Numbered from the stretch's first letter, positions 26,800 to 35,516 are shown. The stretch is 64,000 nt of DNA from JAPOXK01 sp965220315 (GCA_965220315.1 CBDCPP010000001.1:1364001-1428000), one strand, 5' to 3'. Made by a program: numbers and translations. The notes: generated by a model not told the origin, from the letters alone.

Positions 26800-27216
26800 G
26801 GAACCGCATTCCTTCTGTTGGGCGCGTGTAACCGATTATCCGAAGGGCACCGCCACTGGGTCAATGAAGCTGCGTTCAGACGCGAGTCACTTTCCGGCGA
26901 CGCGACTATCACAGCGATGCGATGACCATCGACTGCGCCGGTCGATGGTGTGGTCTGCCGCTCCGCCTCGACAGCCAGTCCCTCGTGGACTTCCGCAGTT
27001 TCGTGTTTGGCCTCAGCTGACTTCATGATTCTAGGATGCGGCAGACCCATATTCCGCGAGACCACAGCCCGCGTTCGTCGGACCGCACGTGTGACACAAT
27101 CCGGCGCACGAGGCCCCTAACCGGACCTGGCGATGGGCCGTATTCGGGCTAGCGGCGTTCGAAGGCACCGAGCCGACGACCCTTGAGGCCACCCCCATCC
27201 ACAGGACAGGGAACCT
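26800..27216. other. 417-bp intergenic region between divergent leuS and a dehydrogenase gene; strand-composition switch point
   Basis: No open frame here has a credible start and composition, and no tRNA or riboswitch was recognised. TTATCCG at 26836-26842 and ATCCACAG at 27197-27204 resemble parts of a DnaA box, but each is incomplete and they do not form a cluster. Plus-strand sequence is C-rich to the left of this gap and G-rich or neutral to the right, whichever strand the genes use. Confidence 0.5.
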
Positions 27217-28245
27217 ATGAAAGCGATCACTCTTCACCAGCACGGCGGCGTCGACGCACTACGCTACGAAACTCTGCCCACTCCCGATCCTGGTCCGGGC
27301 GAAGTGCTGGTCCAGGTGCGCGCGGCCGGCGTCAACCATATCGACCTCGACATCCGCGACGGCAAGGCCGGGATAGCCAGTCACTTCCCACACGTCATGG
27401 GGGTGGACGCGGTGGGCGAGGTGGCCGCCCTCGGCCCGGGCGTCGAAGAATGGCAGGTAGGCGAGCGAGTAGCCCCGCACTTCATCCTGCATTGCGGATC
27501 ATGTGTCGACTGCGTGGCGGGACGAGAGAACATTTGCCAAGCATCCGACATCCTAGGAGCGACCGTCTGGGGCACCTATGCCGAATACGTCAAAGTAGGG
27601 CACCATCACCTGGTGTGCGTCCCGGACGGCCTCGACGACGCGGAAGCGGTATCAGCCTACATACCATTCGCGACGGCCTGGGAAGCATTGATCGAGGTGG
27701 GAAATCTACAAGAGGGAGAGACGCTGCTCATTAACGCGGTTGGTAGCGGCATCGGATCCGCAGGGCTACAGGTCGCGGCGCTGACGGGTGTGCGGATCAT
27801 CGCGACGGCAGGATCGGCGGTAAAGCTAGAGCGAGCTCGCGCCGTCGGCGCAGAGGCCACGATCAACTATCGCGACGAGCCGATCAGCGAGCGCGTGCGT
27901 GACCTAACCGAAGGCCGCGGTGTTGACTGTGTCTTCGATTGCGTCGGCGGCAACGTCCTACAGCAAAGCATCGCCGCACTCGCACCCAGCGGCCGTTTGG
28001 TGAGCGTCGGTGCGCACGCAGGCGAGATGGTTCCGGTCGATATGATCCAACTGTTTCGCAAGCACGTGACGCTGCACGGCTGTGGACGCTCGACACGAGC
28101 CATAGGACATCGGGTACTGGAACTCGCAGCCGAAGGAAAGCTGCGACCGGTCATCCAACAGCGATTCTCCCTAGCGGACGCAGGCGCTGCACAGGCGCTG
28201 CTCGAAAGCCGGGAAGTGTACGGCCGGCTGGTCCTAGAGCCGTAG
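27217..28245 (+). CDS. MDR-superfamily zinc-containing alcohol dehydrogenase / quinone oxidoreductase
   Basis: The 342-residue medium-chain dehydrogenase has an N-terminal GroES-like domain carrying the structural zinc site HCGSCVDCVAGRENIC (four cysteines, about residues 91-106). The NAD(P)-binding Rossmann domain has NAVGSGIGSAGLQVAAL at about 173-189. The usual catalytic zinc ligands are not obvious: NHIDLD stands where CHSD is usual and HVMGVDAVG replaces the GHE motif. It may therefore be a quinone- or enoyl-reductase type enzyme rather than a true alcohol dehydrogenase. GGGAA lies a few bases before the ATG. It converges with rsmG, four bases apart. Confidence 0.87.
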   Translation: MKAITLHQHGGVDALRYETLPTPDPGPGEVLVQVRAAGVNHIDLDIRDGKAGIASHFPHVMGVDAVGEVAALGPGVEEWQVGERVAPHFILHCGSCVDCVAGRENICQASDILGATVWGTYAEYVKVGHHHLVCVPDGLDDAEAVSAYIPFATAWEALIEVGNLQEGETLLINAVGSGIGSAGLQVAALTGVRIIATAGSAVKLERARAVGAEATINYRDEPISERVRDLTEGRGVDCVFDCVGGNVLQQSIAALAPSGRLVSVGAHAGEMVPVDMIQLFRKHVTLHGCGRSTRAIGHRVLELAAEGKLRPVIQQRFSLADAGAAQALLESREVYGRLVLEP

Positions 28246-28249
28246 CACC

Positions 28250-29002
28250 TCAGCCCAGCGGGCGGCGCATCGCCGCAGGTGAGCGCGGGAAGCGGTCGGG
28301 AGTAGGCACGCGCTTGCGTGTAAGCGCCAGCTTCGCAGCGCGCGACGAGCCGATCCAAGTCACGTCGAGAATGAAGGGAGGCTCAGCGCCCAGGTGCGAC
28401 GCGGCGGCGACGGCAGCGGGAAACTGCGATGGAAGCGCCGGGCCAGCGAAGACTGCTGTCCAACCATCGATCGCAACGATCGGCAGCAGCAGCTCCAGCG
28501 CAGCGGGCAGCGGGGCCAGCGCGCGCGCCACAGCCGCCGCCGCCGTCCCGCGCTCCCTTCCATTCGCAACGACCTCGGCGCGCGCTTGGATCACGCGAAC
28601 GTTCGGCAAAGCCAGCTCCTCAATGGTCGCTTTGAGATAGTCAGCCTTCCGCCGACGCGTTTCGACGAGTACCACCTCGCGGCTAGGATCGACGATAGCG
28701 ATCGGGAGACCCGGCGCGCCGCCACCGCTACCCACATCGAATAAGGAACCCGACGCAAGGCGCGGGGCTAGTAGCCGCCAGCCCGCCAGCGGCTCGATCA
28801 CGTGACGAACAAGAGCATCGCGGGGGTCGGTGATGCGGGTCAGGTTGAGACGCGTGTTAGCGCAAAGCAGTGCACCGAGAAAGGCAGCCAAGCGATAGAC
28901 AGAGTCGGGGTCGACCGGGAGGCCAGCGGCGGTCAGGGCAGCTCGGACATCGCCTGGAGTAGGAGGAGAGGGATGAGGATGCATATGATGCATAGGAGGC
29001 AT
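28250..29002 (-). CDS. rsmG: 16S rRNA (guanine527-N7)-methyltransferase RsmG
   Basis: The SAM-dependent methyltransferase has SLFDVGSGGGAPGLPIAI as motif I, VVLVETRRRKADYLK as motif II and NVRVIQARAE. The N-terminal NTRLNLTRITDPRDALVRHVIEPL matches the family block just before the fold. It methylates G527 in the 530 loop of 16S rRNA. The start is uncertain: ATG at 29002 gives 250 residues, with further in-frame ATGs at 28993 and 28984, and none has a good ribosome site. A longer frame to 29161 adds unconserved residues. rsmG often lies near oriC, which is relevant to the nearby skew switch. Confidence 0.93.
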   Translation of the reverse strand: MPPMHHMHPHPSPPTPGDVRAALTAAGLPVDPDSVYRLAAFLGALLCANTRLNLTRITDPRDALVRHVIEPLAGWRLLAPRLASGSLFDVGSGGGAPGLPIAIVDPSREVVLVETRRRKADYLKATIEELALPNVRVIQARAEVVANGRERGTAAAAVARALAPLPAALELLLPIVAIDGWTAVFAGPALPSQFPAAVAAASHLGAEPPFILDVTWIGSSRAAKLALTRKRVPTPDRFPRSPAAMRRPLG

Positions 29003-29186
29003 AGGAGATCGTTTGTCGATCGCCACTACGGCATGCTGCAACGCGTGAGCGTCGTGGGCAAGCTCCGAATTCCCCCCACGGAGCCCCGGACGCGTTGAAT
29101 CCCACTGCGTGGCACTCGTACGATGGGCATGAAACAGCGCCGATCCAAGCCTGCATCGCAAGGTGGGGCGGTCTGAATAGGAGCGG

Positions 29187-29993
29187 ATGGTGGCGGATCA
29201 ACAACGACCCACGACACTTGAAGAGGCTGCAGCTCTGTATTTGGAGGCTGTAGCCCAATCGGTGGATCAGCAGGCTCGGGTTGAGATCACGCGGTTCACA
29301 TCATGGTACGGATCGGATCGCAGGCTCGATGCGTTAACAGGCCACCAAGTGACGCAATATCAAGAAGCGCTCGGGACCACCACAGACGTGATGGGCCGCC
29401 TGCCGCCGGTCAAGGAGTTCTTGGCCTACGCAAAAAAGAAGAATTGGACCACGACCAATTTGGGCGCGCACTTGCGAGTCAAGCGAACGAAGAGAGCCGG
29501 TGCGAGCGCGGCCGCCGTCCCTGAACAGGCCGAGGTCGTGGAAATGACCCCGGAAGGCCTGGCCGCCGCCAAGGCAGAACTCGAGCGCTTGTGCGCACAG
29601 CGGCCTCAGATCCAACAAGCGCTGAAATTGGCGATGGCAGACAAGGATTTCCGTGAGAATGCCCCGCTGGATGCCGCCCGTGACGCCCAGGGGCACTTGG
29701 AAGGGCGCATCCGCCAGATCGAGCACGACATCAAATACGCGGTGGTCGCAGCAAGGGAAGAGGAGAGTGGACGCGCGCACCTCGGAAGTAGCGTCACAGC
29801 AACAAATCTTGTTTCAGGTAGGACCGTTGACTACACTCTCGTCGGTCAAAATGAGGTCGACGCGACCGCTGGCAAGATCTCTGTAGCCAGTCCAGTGGGC
29901 CAGGCATTTGTTGGGCGCGGGCCGGGGGATGAGGTCGAAGTCACGATCCCCTCGGGCAAGGTGCGTTTCCGAATCGAAACCATCGTCGGGTGA
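29187..29993 (+). CDS. greA: GreA-type transcript cleavage factor fused to a tyrosine-recombinase-like N-terminal domain
   Basis: Residues 1-95 (YLEAVAQSVDQQARVEITRF, LDALTGHQVTQYQEAL, PPVKEFLAYAKKKNWTTTNL) look like the core-binding SAM-like helical domain at the N-terminus of phage-type integrases. About 30 linker residues follow, then a full GreA (about 115-268) with coiled coil and FKBP-like domain. The tip reads ADKDFRENAPLDAARDAQGH, so the acidic pair of canonical GreA is kept, unlike in the GreA at 19937. No recombinase catalytic domain is present. The fused domain may add DNA binding to a polymerase rescue factor. AGGAG lies just before the ATG. Confidence 0.82.
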   Translation: MVADQQRPTTLEEAAALYLEAVAQSVDQQARVEITRFTSWYGSDRRLDALTGHQVTQYQEALGTTTDVMGRLPPVKEFLAYAKKKNWTTTNLGAHLRVKRTKRAGASAAAVPEQAEVVEMTPEGLAAAKAELERLCAQRPQIQQALKLAMADKDFRENAPLDAARDAQGHLEGRIRQIEHDIKYAVVAAREEESGRAHLGSSVTATNLVSGRTVDYTLVGQNEVDATAGKISVASPVGQAFVGRGPGDEVEVTIPSGKVRFRIETIVG

Positions 29994-30027
29994 CGAGCCG
30001 ACGCGGCACATTGACAATGGAGCGACG

Positions 30028-31197
30028 ATGAGCGACCTGCCCGCGATCGAATTCACCATCACGGAAAAGCGGCTAGATACAGGCCTCCGCGGCTACCCCG
30101 TGGGAACGTGCTGGACCAGCGGTGTCGATCCGCAGCGGGGTGTCTCATACGTTGGCTACCCGATCGCGCAGATCGCGCATCTCCCGCCCGAGGACGTGAT
30201 CTACCTCCTTTTTCACAAACATCTGCCGAACGCGGACGAGGCTGCGGCCTTCAGGCATGACCTACAACAACGGGCCGAGGTCGACCCAGCGGTGTACTCC
30301 TCACTCAAAGGACTGCCGCCGGGTGCCCACCCCATGGAGATGTTCTGCGTGGGAATTCAGTTGCTCGGAATGACCGCAAAGACAGGCGATTACAAAGAAG
30401 ATGCCCTGAACCTAGTGGCGCGGATCCCGAGCGTGTTGGCTGCGATCTTCCGCATTCGAGAGGGCTGGGGCGACCCAATCGCAGCCGACCAATCGTTGGA
30501 TTACGTGGCGAACTTCGTCCACATGCTGGGGCTGCCCAGCGGCGACTTAGAAAAGCTCGCAACCCTGCTGCGTACCTTCTACGTCCTACACATGGATCAC
30601 GGCGGAGGGAACCTCTCGACCTTCACGGGCAAGGCAGTGGCCTCCGGTCTGGCGGACCTCTACCAATCCCTTGCTTCGGCGATGAACGGATTGGCAGGAC
30701 CGCGACATGGCCGGGCGAATCAAGACTGCCTGGAGTTCGTGCGAGAAGTGAATACGGATGACGAGGCTTTGGTAGAGCGTTGGGTACGGAAGCGTATTGC
30801 GGAGGGGGGGCTGATCTTCGGATTCGGACACGCAGTATTGCGTGAAGAGGATCCGCGAGCACAGGTGCAGATCGCAGTGGGTGAACAGATAGCGCCGGAC
30901 AACCGCGAGTTCCGGATCGTGAAAACCCTGCGCAAGGTCGTACCACCGATCCTTAAAGAGAATCCGAAGATCGCAAACCCTTATCCCAACGTGGACCTCG
31001 TCTCAGGCAGTTTGCTCAACGCCGTCGGGTTCACCGATCCGGAGTACTACACAACTCTCTTCGGCTGGGCACGAATCGCGGGCATCGGAGCCCAAATCGC
31101 CGACGAGCGTTTGGCCTTCCGCAACGGCAAGGGCGTAGCGATCTACCGCCCAAAGTACGTGCCAGTCAACCAACCAGCGCGGACGCTCTCGCCCTAA
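30028..31197 (+). CDS. gltA: Citrate synthase / 2-methylcitrate synthase
   Basis: The 389-residue short-type citrate synthase condenses oxaloacetate with acetyl-CoA (or propionyl-CoA). The catalytic residues are visible: the first His in AGPRHGRANQDCLEF, the second in FGFGHAVLREEDPRA, and the aspartate in YPNVDLVSGSLL. HMDHGGGNLSTFTGKAVASG is the conserved segment before them. ATG at 30028 has GGAG six bases upstream; a longer frame to 29908 overlaps the Gre gene and was rejected. Sequence alone does not separate citrate from methylcitrate synthase. With the oxidase genes that follow, a TCA-cycle role is likely. Confidence 0.92.
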   Translation: MSDLPAIEFTITEKRLDTGLRGYPVGTCWTSGVDPQRGVSYVGYPIAQIAHLPPEDVIYLLFHKHLPNADEAAAFRHDLQQRAEVDPAVYSSLKGLPPGAHPMEMFCVGIQLLGMTAKTGDYKEDALNLVARIPSVLAAIFRIREGWGDPIAADQSLDYVANFVHMLGLPSGDLEKLATLLRTFYVLHMDHGGGNLSTFTGKAVASGLADLYQSLASAMNGLAGPRHGRANQDCLEFVREVNTDDEALVERWVRKRIAEGGLIFGFGHAVLREEDPRAQVQIAVGEQIAPDNREFRIVKTLRKVVPPILKENPKIANPYPNVDLVSGSLLNAVGFTDPEYYTTLFGWARIAGIGAQIADERLAFRNGKGVAIYRPKYVPVNQPARTLSP

Positions 31198-31370
31198 CCG
31201 GCCGCCCGCGTGCTCGCTAATTTGACCGTCGAACCGCACCCCCAGACCGCGTCACGCCCCGATATCGTCGACCATGTTATCGGTCGTGTCTGGTTGTGCG
31301 ATCGTGCACAATCGGTCACACTGGCGATCGAGCCGGGCAGCCCAAACGGGGTGGGGAGCGCGCGGGCCGC

Positions 31371-32393
31371 ATGCCGACGGTTGATGTAGAGCGCACCAGG
31401 GCAGCAGATATCGTCGAGCAGATCGCTTCGGATCGCTTCTCGTACCCAAATGCCGAGCGTCCCAGCTGGCAAACCTTCGTAAACATGCCCAAAGAGCAGA
31501 TTGGGATACAAGTGCGCGGGGGTGGCTGGATTTACCCAGATATCGCCGTCGTCGAGGAGCCAGGCCACTTCGTCGAGTTACTTGGTCTGATCGCGCTGCG
31601 TCATGAAGTGACGGAGACAACGGCGCGGAAACACTGGCTGCCGCTCTCCAAAGCGGGACCGCTCTACCTGTTCGTCCCGGCCGGGCAAGCGGGCAGAGCG
31701 AACCGGCTCTGCAACGAACTCGGCATCAAGCTGGCGGGGATCCGAACGTGGAGGTGGACACGCACCTTTGGGCTTGAAGTCGAAGAAGCCTACGCCGGCA
31801 TCGACGTGGGGCGCCTCGTCGCCACGATTCTGCCGCCGTTCCTACGCTCGCGGAGCTATCAGCGGCAGCGACGCGAGCAAGAGGCAGCCTACTCCGCACC
31901 AACCTCTGTGGTGGCCCTGCCCGCGGGAACCGCAGCCCTGCTGGAAGCGGGAGCTGCGAAAGAGGAACACACATTCCATACGGCGCCACCATCGCCCTTC
32001 CCGATTCTGATTGGATTGGGAGCAGCACTCACAGCCTTCGGAATGGTTTTCCCCGCCGAACTCCTAGGGGTTGGGCTAGCGACAGCCATCTTCGGCACGC
32101 TCGGCTGGCTCTGGGAAGACGTCCTAAGTTTCACCCGCGCTGGGGAAGGCGCTGGAGGACACGATGCCGCTGCCCCTGAGGTCGCGCAACACGAAGCACC
32201 AGCGGACTTGCCGGAGGGCTTCCACACCGCACCCCCCTCCTGGAGTCCTATCATCATCGCGGTCGGCGCGGTTATGACCGCATTCGGCATGGTATTTCCA
32301 GCGGAGTTGTTGGGCGCTGGCTTGGCGCTTGCGATTCTGGGGACTTTGGGCTGGCTAAGCGAAGACATCAAAAGCTTCGCCACCGATCATTAG
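31371..32393 (+). CDS. Degenerate PD-(D/E)XK nuclease-like domain fused to two duplicated COX4-like membrane hairpins
   Basis: Residues 1-180 resemble the Uma2-like or Chloroflexota nuclease-fold domain: WIYPDIAVVEE, then LYLFVPAGQAGRANRLCNEL and IRTWRWT. The segment where an E-x-E/K active site would follow reads ELLGLIALRHEVTE, so catalytic residues seem lost. The C-terminal 120 residues hold two near-identical units, FHTAPPSxxPIxIxxGAxxT then AFGMVFPAELLG, each a two-helix hairpin ending in LGTLGWLxED, like the short subunit IV of actinobacterial-type oxidases. The gene lies 33 bases upstream of coxB and is probably the first gene of the oxidase operon. I infer a structural oxidase subunit with an extra cytoplasmic domain. 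Confidence 0.65.
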   Translation: MPTVDVERTRAADIVEQIASDRFSYPNAERPSWQTFVNMPKEQIGIQVRGGGWIYPDIAVVEEPGHFVELLGLIALRHEVTETTARKHWLPLSKAGPLYLFVPAGQAGRANRLCNELGIKLAGIRTWRWTRTFGLEVEEAYAGIDVGRLVATILPPFLRSRSYQRQRREQEAAYSAPTSVVALPAGTAALLEAGAAKEEHTFHTAPPSPFPILIGLGAALTAFGMVFPAELLGVGLATAIFGTLGWLWEDVLSFTRAGEGAGGHDAAAPEVAQHEAPADLPEGFHTAPPSWSPIIIAVGAVMTAFGMVFPAELLGAGLALAILGTLGWLSEDIKSFATDH

Positions 32394-32426
32394 GATAGAC
32401 GCCGCCGCGACGGGCCAAGAAACGGA

Positions 32427-33791
32427 ATGGCATTGGAGACGCTGCACGACCTTTGGAGTTCTCGAACGCTGCGGCTGACGGTCGTCGCCGTGGCCGCCGC
32501 ACTCCTCGCGATGCTGGCGACGCTGGAGGCAGTCGGCGCGCAGGCTTTTCCTCCCCAGGCGCGCACCGAGCAGGGCAACGAAATCCGCACGCTCTACATG
32601 GTCGTCTTCATCGTGGCGGCGGTGGTGTTCGTTGCGGTGGAGTTCGCGATCGTCTACATCATCTTCCACTACCGGCGGCGCAGTGACGAGCTACCCAAGC
32701 AGACACACGGCAACATGATGGCCGAGGTGGTTTGGACAGTCACACCGGCGGTGATCGTGATCGCTCTCTTCGTCTACTCGTTCATCATTCTTGAGAACGT
32801 TGAATCGTCGCCGGACGCAGGAGAACCAGTCGAAACGATCGACGTACTGGGGCGACAATGGACCTGGGCCTTCCGCTACTCGGCCGAGCTGAATACGGCA
32901 ACGGCCTCCGTGCTGCCGGAGGGAGAGACCCAGAGCACGCTCACCGTCACGAACCCCGAAGCATTCGCGGAGCTGGCACCGTTCGTAACTTCGCTCCGGA
33001 TCGACGTAGAGCATGTGCGCCTAGTCGATATGCAAGGCGACACCCTCGTCGTCGACCGCGCGATCGATGGGACGGTCGCAGAGGAGCATCCCAACGGATC
33101 GAGGATCTGGCTGGTGTTCGACGGCACGGAAACACGAGCCGAAGAGCGCTTGGGCGGCCTGGAGGAAGACGGCGTCCCCACCCCGGTTGTAACCGTGCCC
33201 ATCGGCAAAACGGTGCGCTTCAATCTCGCAGCGGTTGACGTGATCCACTCCTTCTACACGCCGGAGTTCCTTTACAAGCTGGACTTGGTGCCGGGCCGGG
33301 TGCATGCGATGTGGGTGGATCTCAATGAAGAAGACATCGGGCCAGAGGGCGTGTACTACGAGGGTCAGTGCGCGGAGTTCTGCGGACGCGAACACGCGCG
33401 CATGCTTTTCACGGTCCACGCACTGCCGCTCGACGCGTACACGGAGTGGGTCGATGCCAAATTGGTGGCGGCACTGGAAAACCTGAAGCCACTTCCGGCA
33501 CCCGCCGAAGGTGAAGCGTCCAGCGATCCAGGTGTCCCAGAGTCCGAGGCTCAAGGCGACCCGGCGAAGGGCCAGCAGTTATTCTTTACCAACGGCTGTA
33601 ACGTTTGCCACGGCGACCAGGGACAAGGCGGCATCGGACCGCAAATCGCGGGGACTGCGCTGCCGTTGGCGGAGGTGATCAGCCAGTACCGCAACCCGCG
33701 CGATCAAATGGCAGCCTTCCCAGCCGACGTGATACCCGACGAGCAAATAGCTGACACCTACGCGTGGCTGCAAACTCTGCCAAGCCAGTAG
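32427..33791 (+). CDS. coxB: Cytochrome c oxidase subunit II with C-terminal fused cytochrome c (caa3 type)
   Basis: The 454-residue protein has an N-terminal signal/anchor (about residues 15-37), a second membrane helix (about 54-75), then the periplasmic cupredoxin domain. The CuA ligands are all present: DVIHSFYTPEF for the first His and YEGQCAEFCGREHARM for Cys, Cys, His and Met. An insertion of roughly 60 residues (about 190-250, RLVDMQGDTLVVDRAIDG onward) sits inside the cupredoxin domain. After an acidic linker, residues 380-454 are a class I cytochrome c with GCNVCHG and a distal methionine (DQMAAFP). Electrons therefore enter through the fused heme c, as in caa3 oxidases. Confidence 0.95.
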   Translation: MALETLHDLWSSRTLRLTVVAVAAALLAMLATLEAVGAQAFPPQARTEQGNEIRTLYMVVFIVAAVVFVAVEFAIVYIIFHYRRRSDELPKQTHGNMMAEVVWTVTPAVIVIALFVYSFIILENVESSPDAGEPVETIDVLGRQWTWAFRYSAELNTATASVLPEGETQSTLTVTNPEAFAELAPFVTSLRIDVEHVRLVDMQGDTLVVDRAIDGTVAEEHPNGSRIWLVFDGTETRAEERLGGLEEDGVPTPVVTVPIGKTVRFNLAAVDVIHSFYTPEFLYKLDLVPGRVHAMWVDLNEEDIGPEGVYYEGQCAEFCGREHARMLFTVHALPLDAYTEWVDAKLVAALENLKPLPAPAEGEASSDPGVPESEAQGDPAKGQQLFFTNGCNVCHGDQGQGGIGPQIAGTALPLAEVISQYRNPRDQMAAFPADVIPDEQIADTYAWLQTLPSQ

Positions 33792-33813
33792 CGGAAAGAA
33801 GAAAAGAGCAGCG

Positions 33814-35508
33814 ATGGCAACGGCCGCACCAACAGCCCCCGGTTACGCCGGGATGCGCGCCGTCGATGTGATCATCGAGTGGTTGTCCACCACGGACCAC
33901 AAAAAGATCGGGCTCCTCTACATCTTCACCGCGCTGGGGTTCGCACTAGTAGGCGGGGCGTTCTCCCTCGTGATGCGCACAGAGTTGGCTCAGACCGGGA
34001 CCATCATCGGCGACGAAACGTACAACCAACTCTTCACGATGCATGGCAGCATCATGCTGTTCCTGTTCATCCTGCCCGTCGCCGCAGGCTTCATGAACTA
34101 CATCGTGCCCTTGCAAATCGGCGCGCCCGACATGGCGTTCCCGCGGATGAACGCGCTTTCGTATTGGATGTTCGCCTTTGGTGGGATCTTGATAGTTAGC
34201 TCGTTCGCGTTTTCCGGCGGCAGCGCCTCGGCAGGCTGGACTTCGTATCCCCCCGTGTCGAGCAACACGGGCGCGAACGCGCAACCGCTAGGAGCGGGGA
34301 CTGATCTATGGCTCGTGGGCCTTGTGATCCTAGGAGCAGCATCAACCGCCGGTGCCATCAACTTCCTCACGACGATCTTCAAGATGCGCGCGCCCGGAAT
34401 GACCATGTTCCGGCTGCCACTGTTCACGTGGACGACGCTCGTGACCTCGTTCCTGATCCTCCTCGCGACGCCGGTGCTGGCCGCGGCGCTGATTATGCTG
34501 TTCGTGGACCGCAACGGCGCGGGGGGCGCCTTCTTCGACCCAACAGGACAAGGCGGACAAGTACTGCTGTGGCAAAACCTCTTCTGGTTCTACTCGCATC
34601 CAGCGGTCTACATCATGATCCTGCCACCCATGGGAGCCGTCTCCGAGATCATCCCCGTCTTCAGTCGCAAACCCCTCTTCGGCTACCGCTCGATGGTGCT
34701 GGCGATCATCGCGATCGGACTACTGGGGTTCATCGTCTGGGCACACCACATGTTCACAACTGGTGGGGTCTTCCTACCGTTCTTCATGGCCTCCACCTTC
34801 CTCATCGCAATACCGACAGGCGTTAAGTTCTTCAACTGGATCTCGACGATGTTCCGTGGAGCCGTGACCCTGCCGACGGCGATGCTCTTCGCCATTGGCT
34901 TCCTCATGCTGTTCCTGATCGGCGGGATCACGGGAGTCTTCCACGCTGCAGTGCCGGTCGACTTCCACCTCCATGACACCTACTTCGTGGTAAGCCACCT
35001 CCACTATGTCCTCGCGACCGGCTCTGCCTTCGGGATTTTGGCCGCGGTGTACTTCTGGTTCCCGAAGATGACCGGACGGCTTTTGAACGAAGGTCTAGGC
35101 AAGCTGCACTTCTGGTCCGCCTTCATCGGCGCCAACATACTGTTCTGGCCCCAGTTGATGCTGGGACTAGATGGGATGCCGCGTCGGATCAACGACTACG
35201 CGCCCAATGGTGGCTGGGAATTGATGAATACGATCTCGACAGTCGGAGCGTTCCTCGTGGCCGCGGGCATGATCCCATTCCTCTTCAACATCTTCTACTC
35301 GTGGAAGTACGGCGAAGAGGCGGGCGATGATCCCTGGGAGGCGAACACTCTGGAATGGGCGACCAGCTCACCGCCACCGGCTCATAACTTCAACCGGCTG
35401 ATCCCGGTGAAGTCAGAGCGGCCTCTGTTCGATAAACGGATGGCGGAGAGTGGAACAGGCGGGGGCGGAGCATCGGCTTCGCAGGCGACCGCACCTCAGG
35501 ACAGCTAA
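33814..35508 (+). CDS. coxA: Cytochrome c oxidase subunit I, A2-type heme-copper oxidase
   Basis: Catalytic subunit of 564 residues with at least 12 membrane helices, carrying low-spin heme a, heme a3 and CuB. The CuB/cross-linked region reads FWFYSHPAVYIMILP: the tyrosine-serine pair and absence of glutamate in HPxVY mark the A2 subfamily (Thermus and Rhodothermus caa3), where the YS pair replaces the D-channel glutamate. WAHHMFTTG gives the CuB histidines, and HDTYFVVSHLHYVL supplies the heme ligands. It follows coxB by 22 bases and precedes coxC by 8 in one operon. It reduces O2 to water with proton pumping. Confidence 0.97.
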   Translation: MATAAPTAPGYAGMRAVDVIIEWLSTTDHKKIGLLYIFTALGFALVGGAFSLVMRTELAQTGTIIGDETYNQLFTMHGSIMLFLFILPVAAGFMNYIVPLQIGAPDMAFPRMNALSYWMFAFGGILIVSSFAFSGGSASAGWTSYPPVSSNTGANAQPLGAGTDLWLVGLVILGAASTAGAINFLTTIFKMRAPGMTMFRLPLFTWTTLVTSFLILLATPVLAAALIMLFVDRNGAGGAFFDPTGQGGQVLLWQNLFWFYSHPAVYIMILPPMGAVSEIIPVFSRKPLFGYRSMVLAIIAIGLLGFIVWAHHMFTTGGVFLPFFMASTFLIAIPTGVKFFNWISTMFRGAVTLPTAMLFAIGFLMLFLIGGITGVFHAAVPVDFHLHDTYFVVSHLHYVLATGSAFGILAAVYFWFPKMTGRLLNEGLGKLHFWSAFIGANILFWPQLMLGLDGMPRRINDYAPNGGWELMNTISTVGAFLVAAGMIPFLFNIFYSWKYGEEAGDDPWEANTLEWATSSPPPAHNFNRLIPVKSERPLFDKRMAESGTGGGGASASQATAPQDS

Positions 35509-35516
35509 GGACGGCT

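Noticed and set aside
26798..26812. T-box-like TGGAACCGC near the leuS start
   Set aside because: It lies on the plus strand, opposite to leuS, spans the start codon, and lacks the specifier stem and the full TGGNACCGCG bulge.
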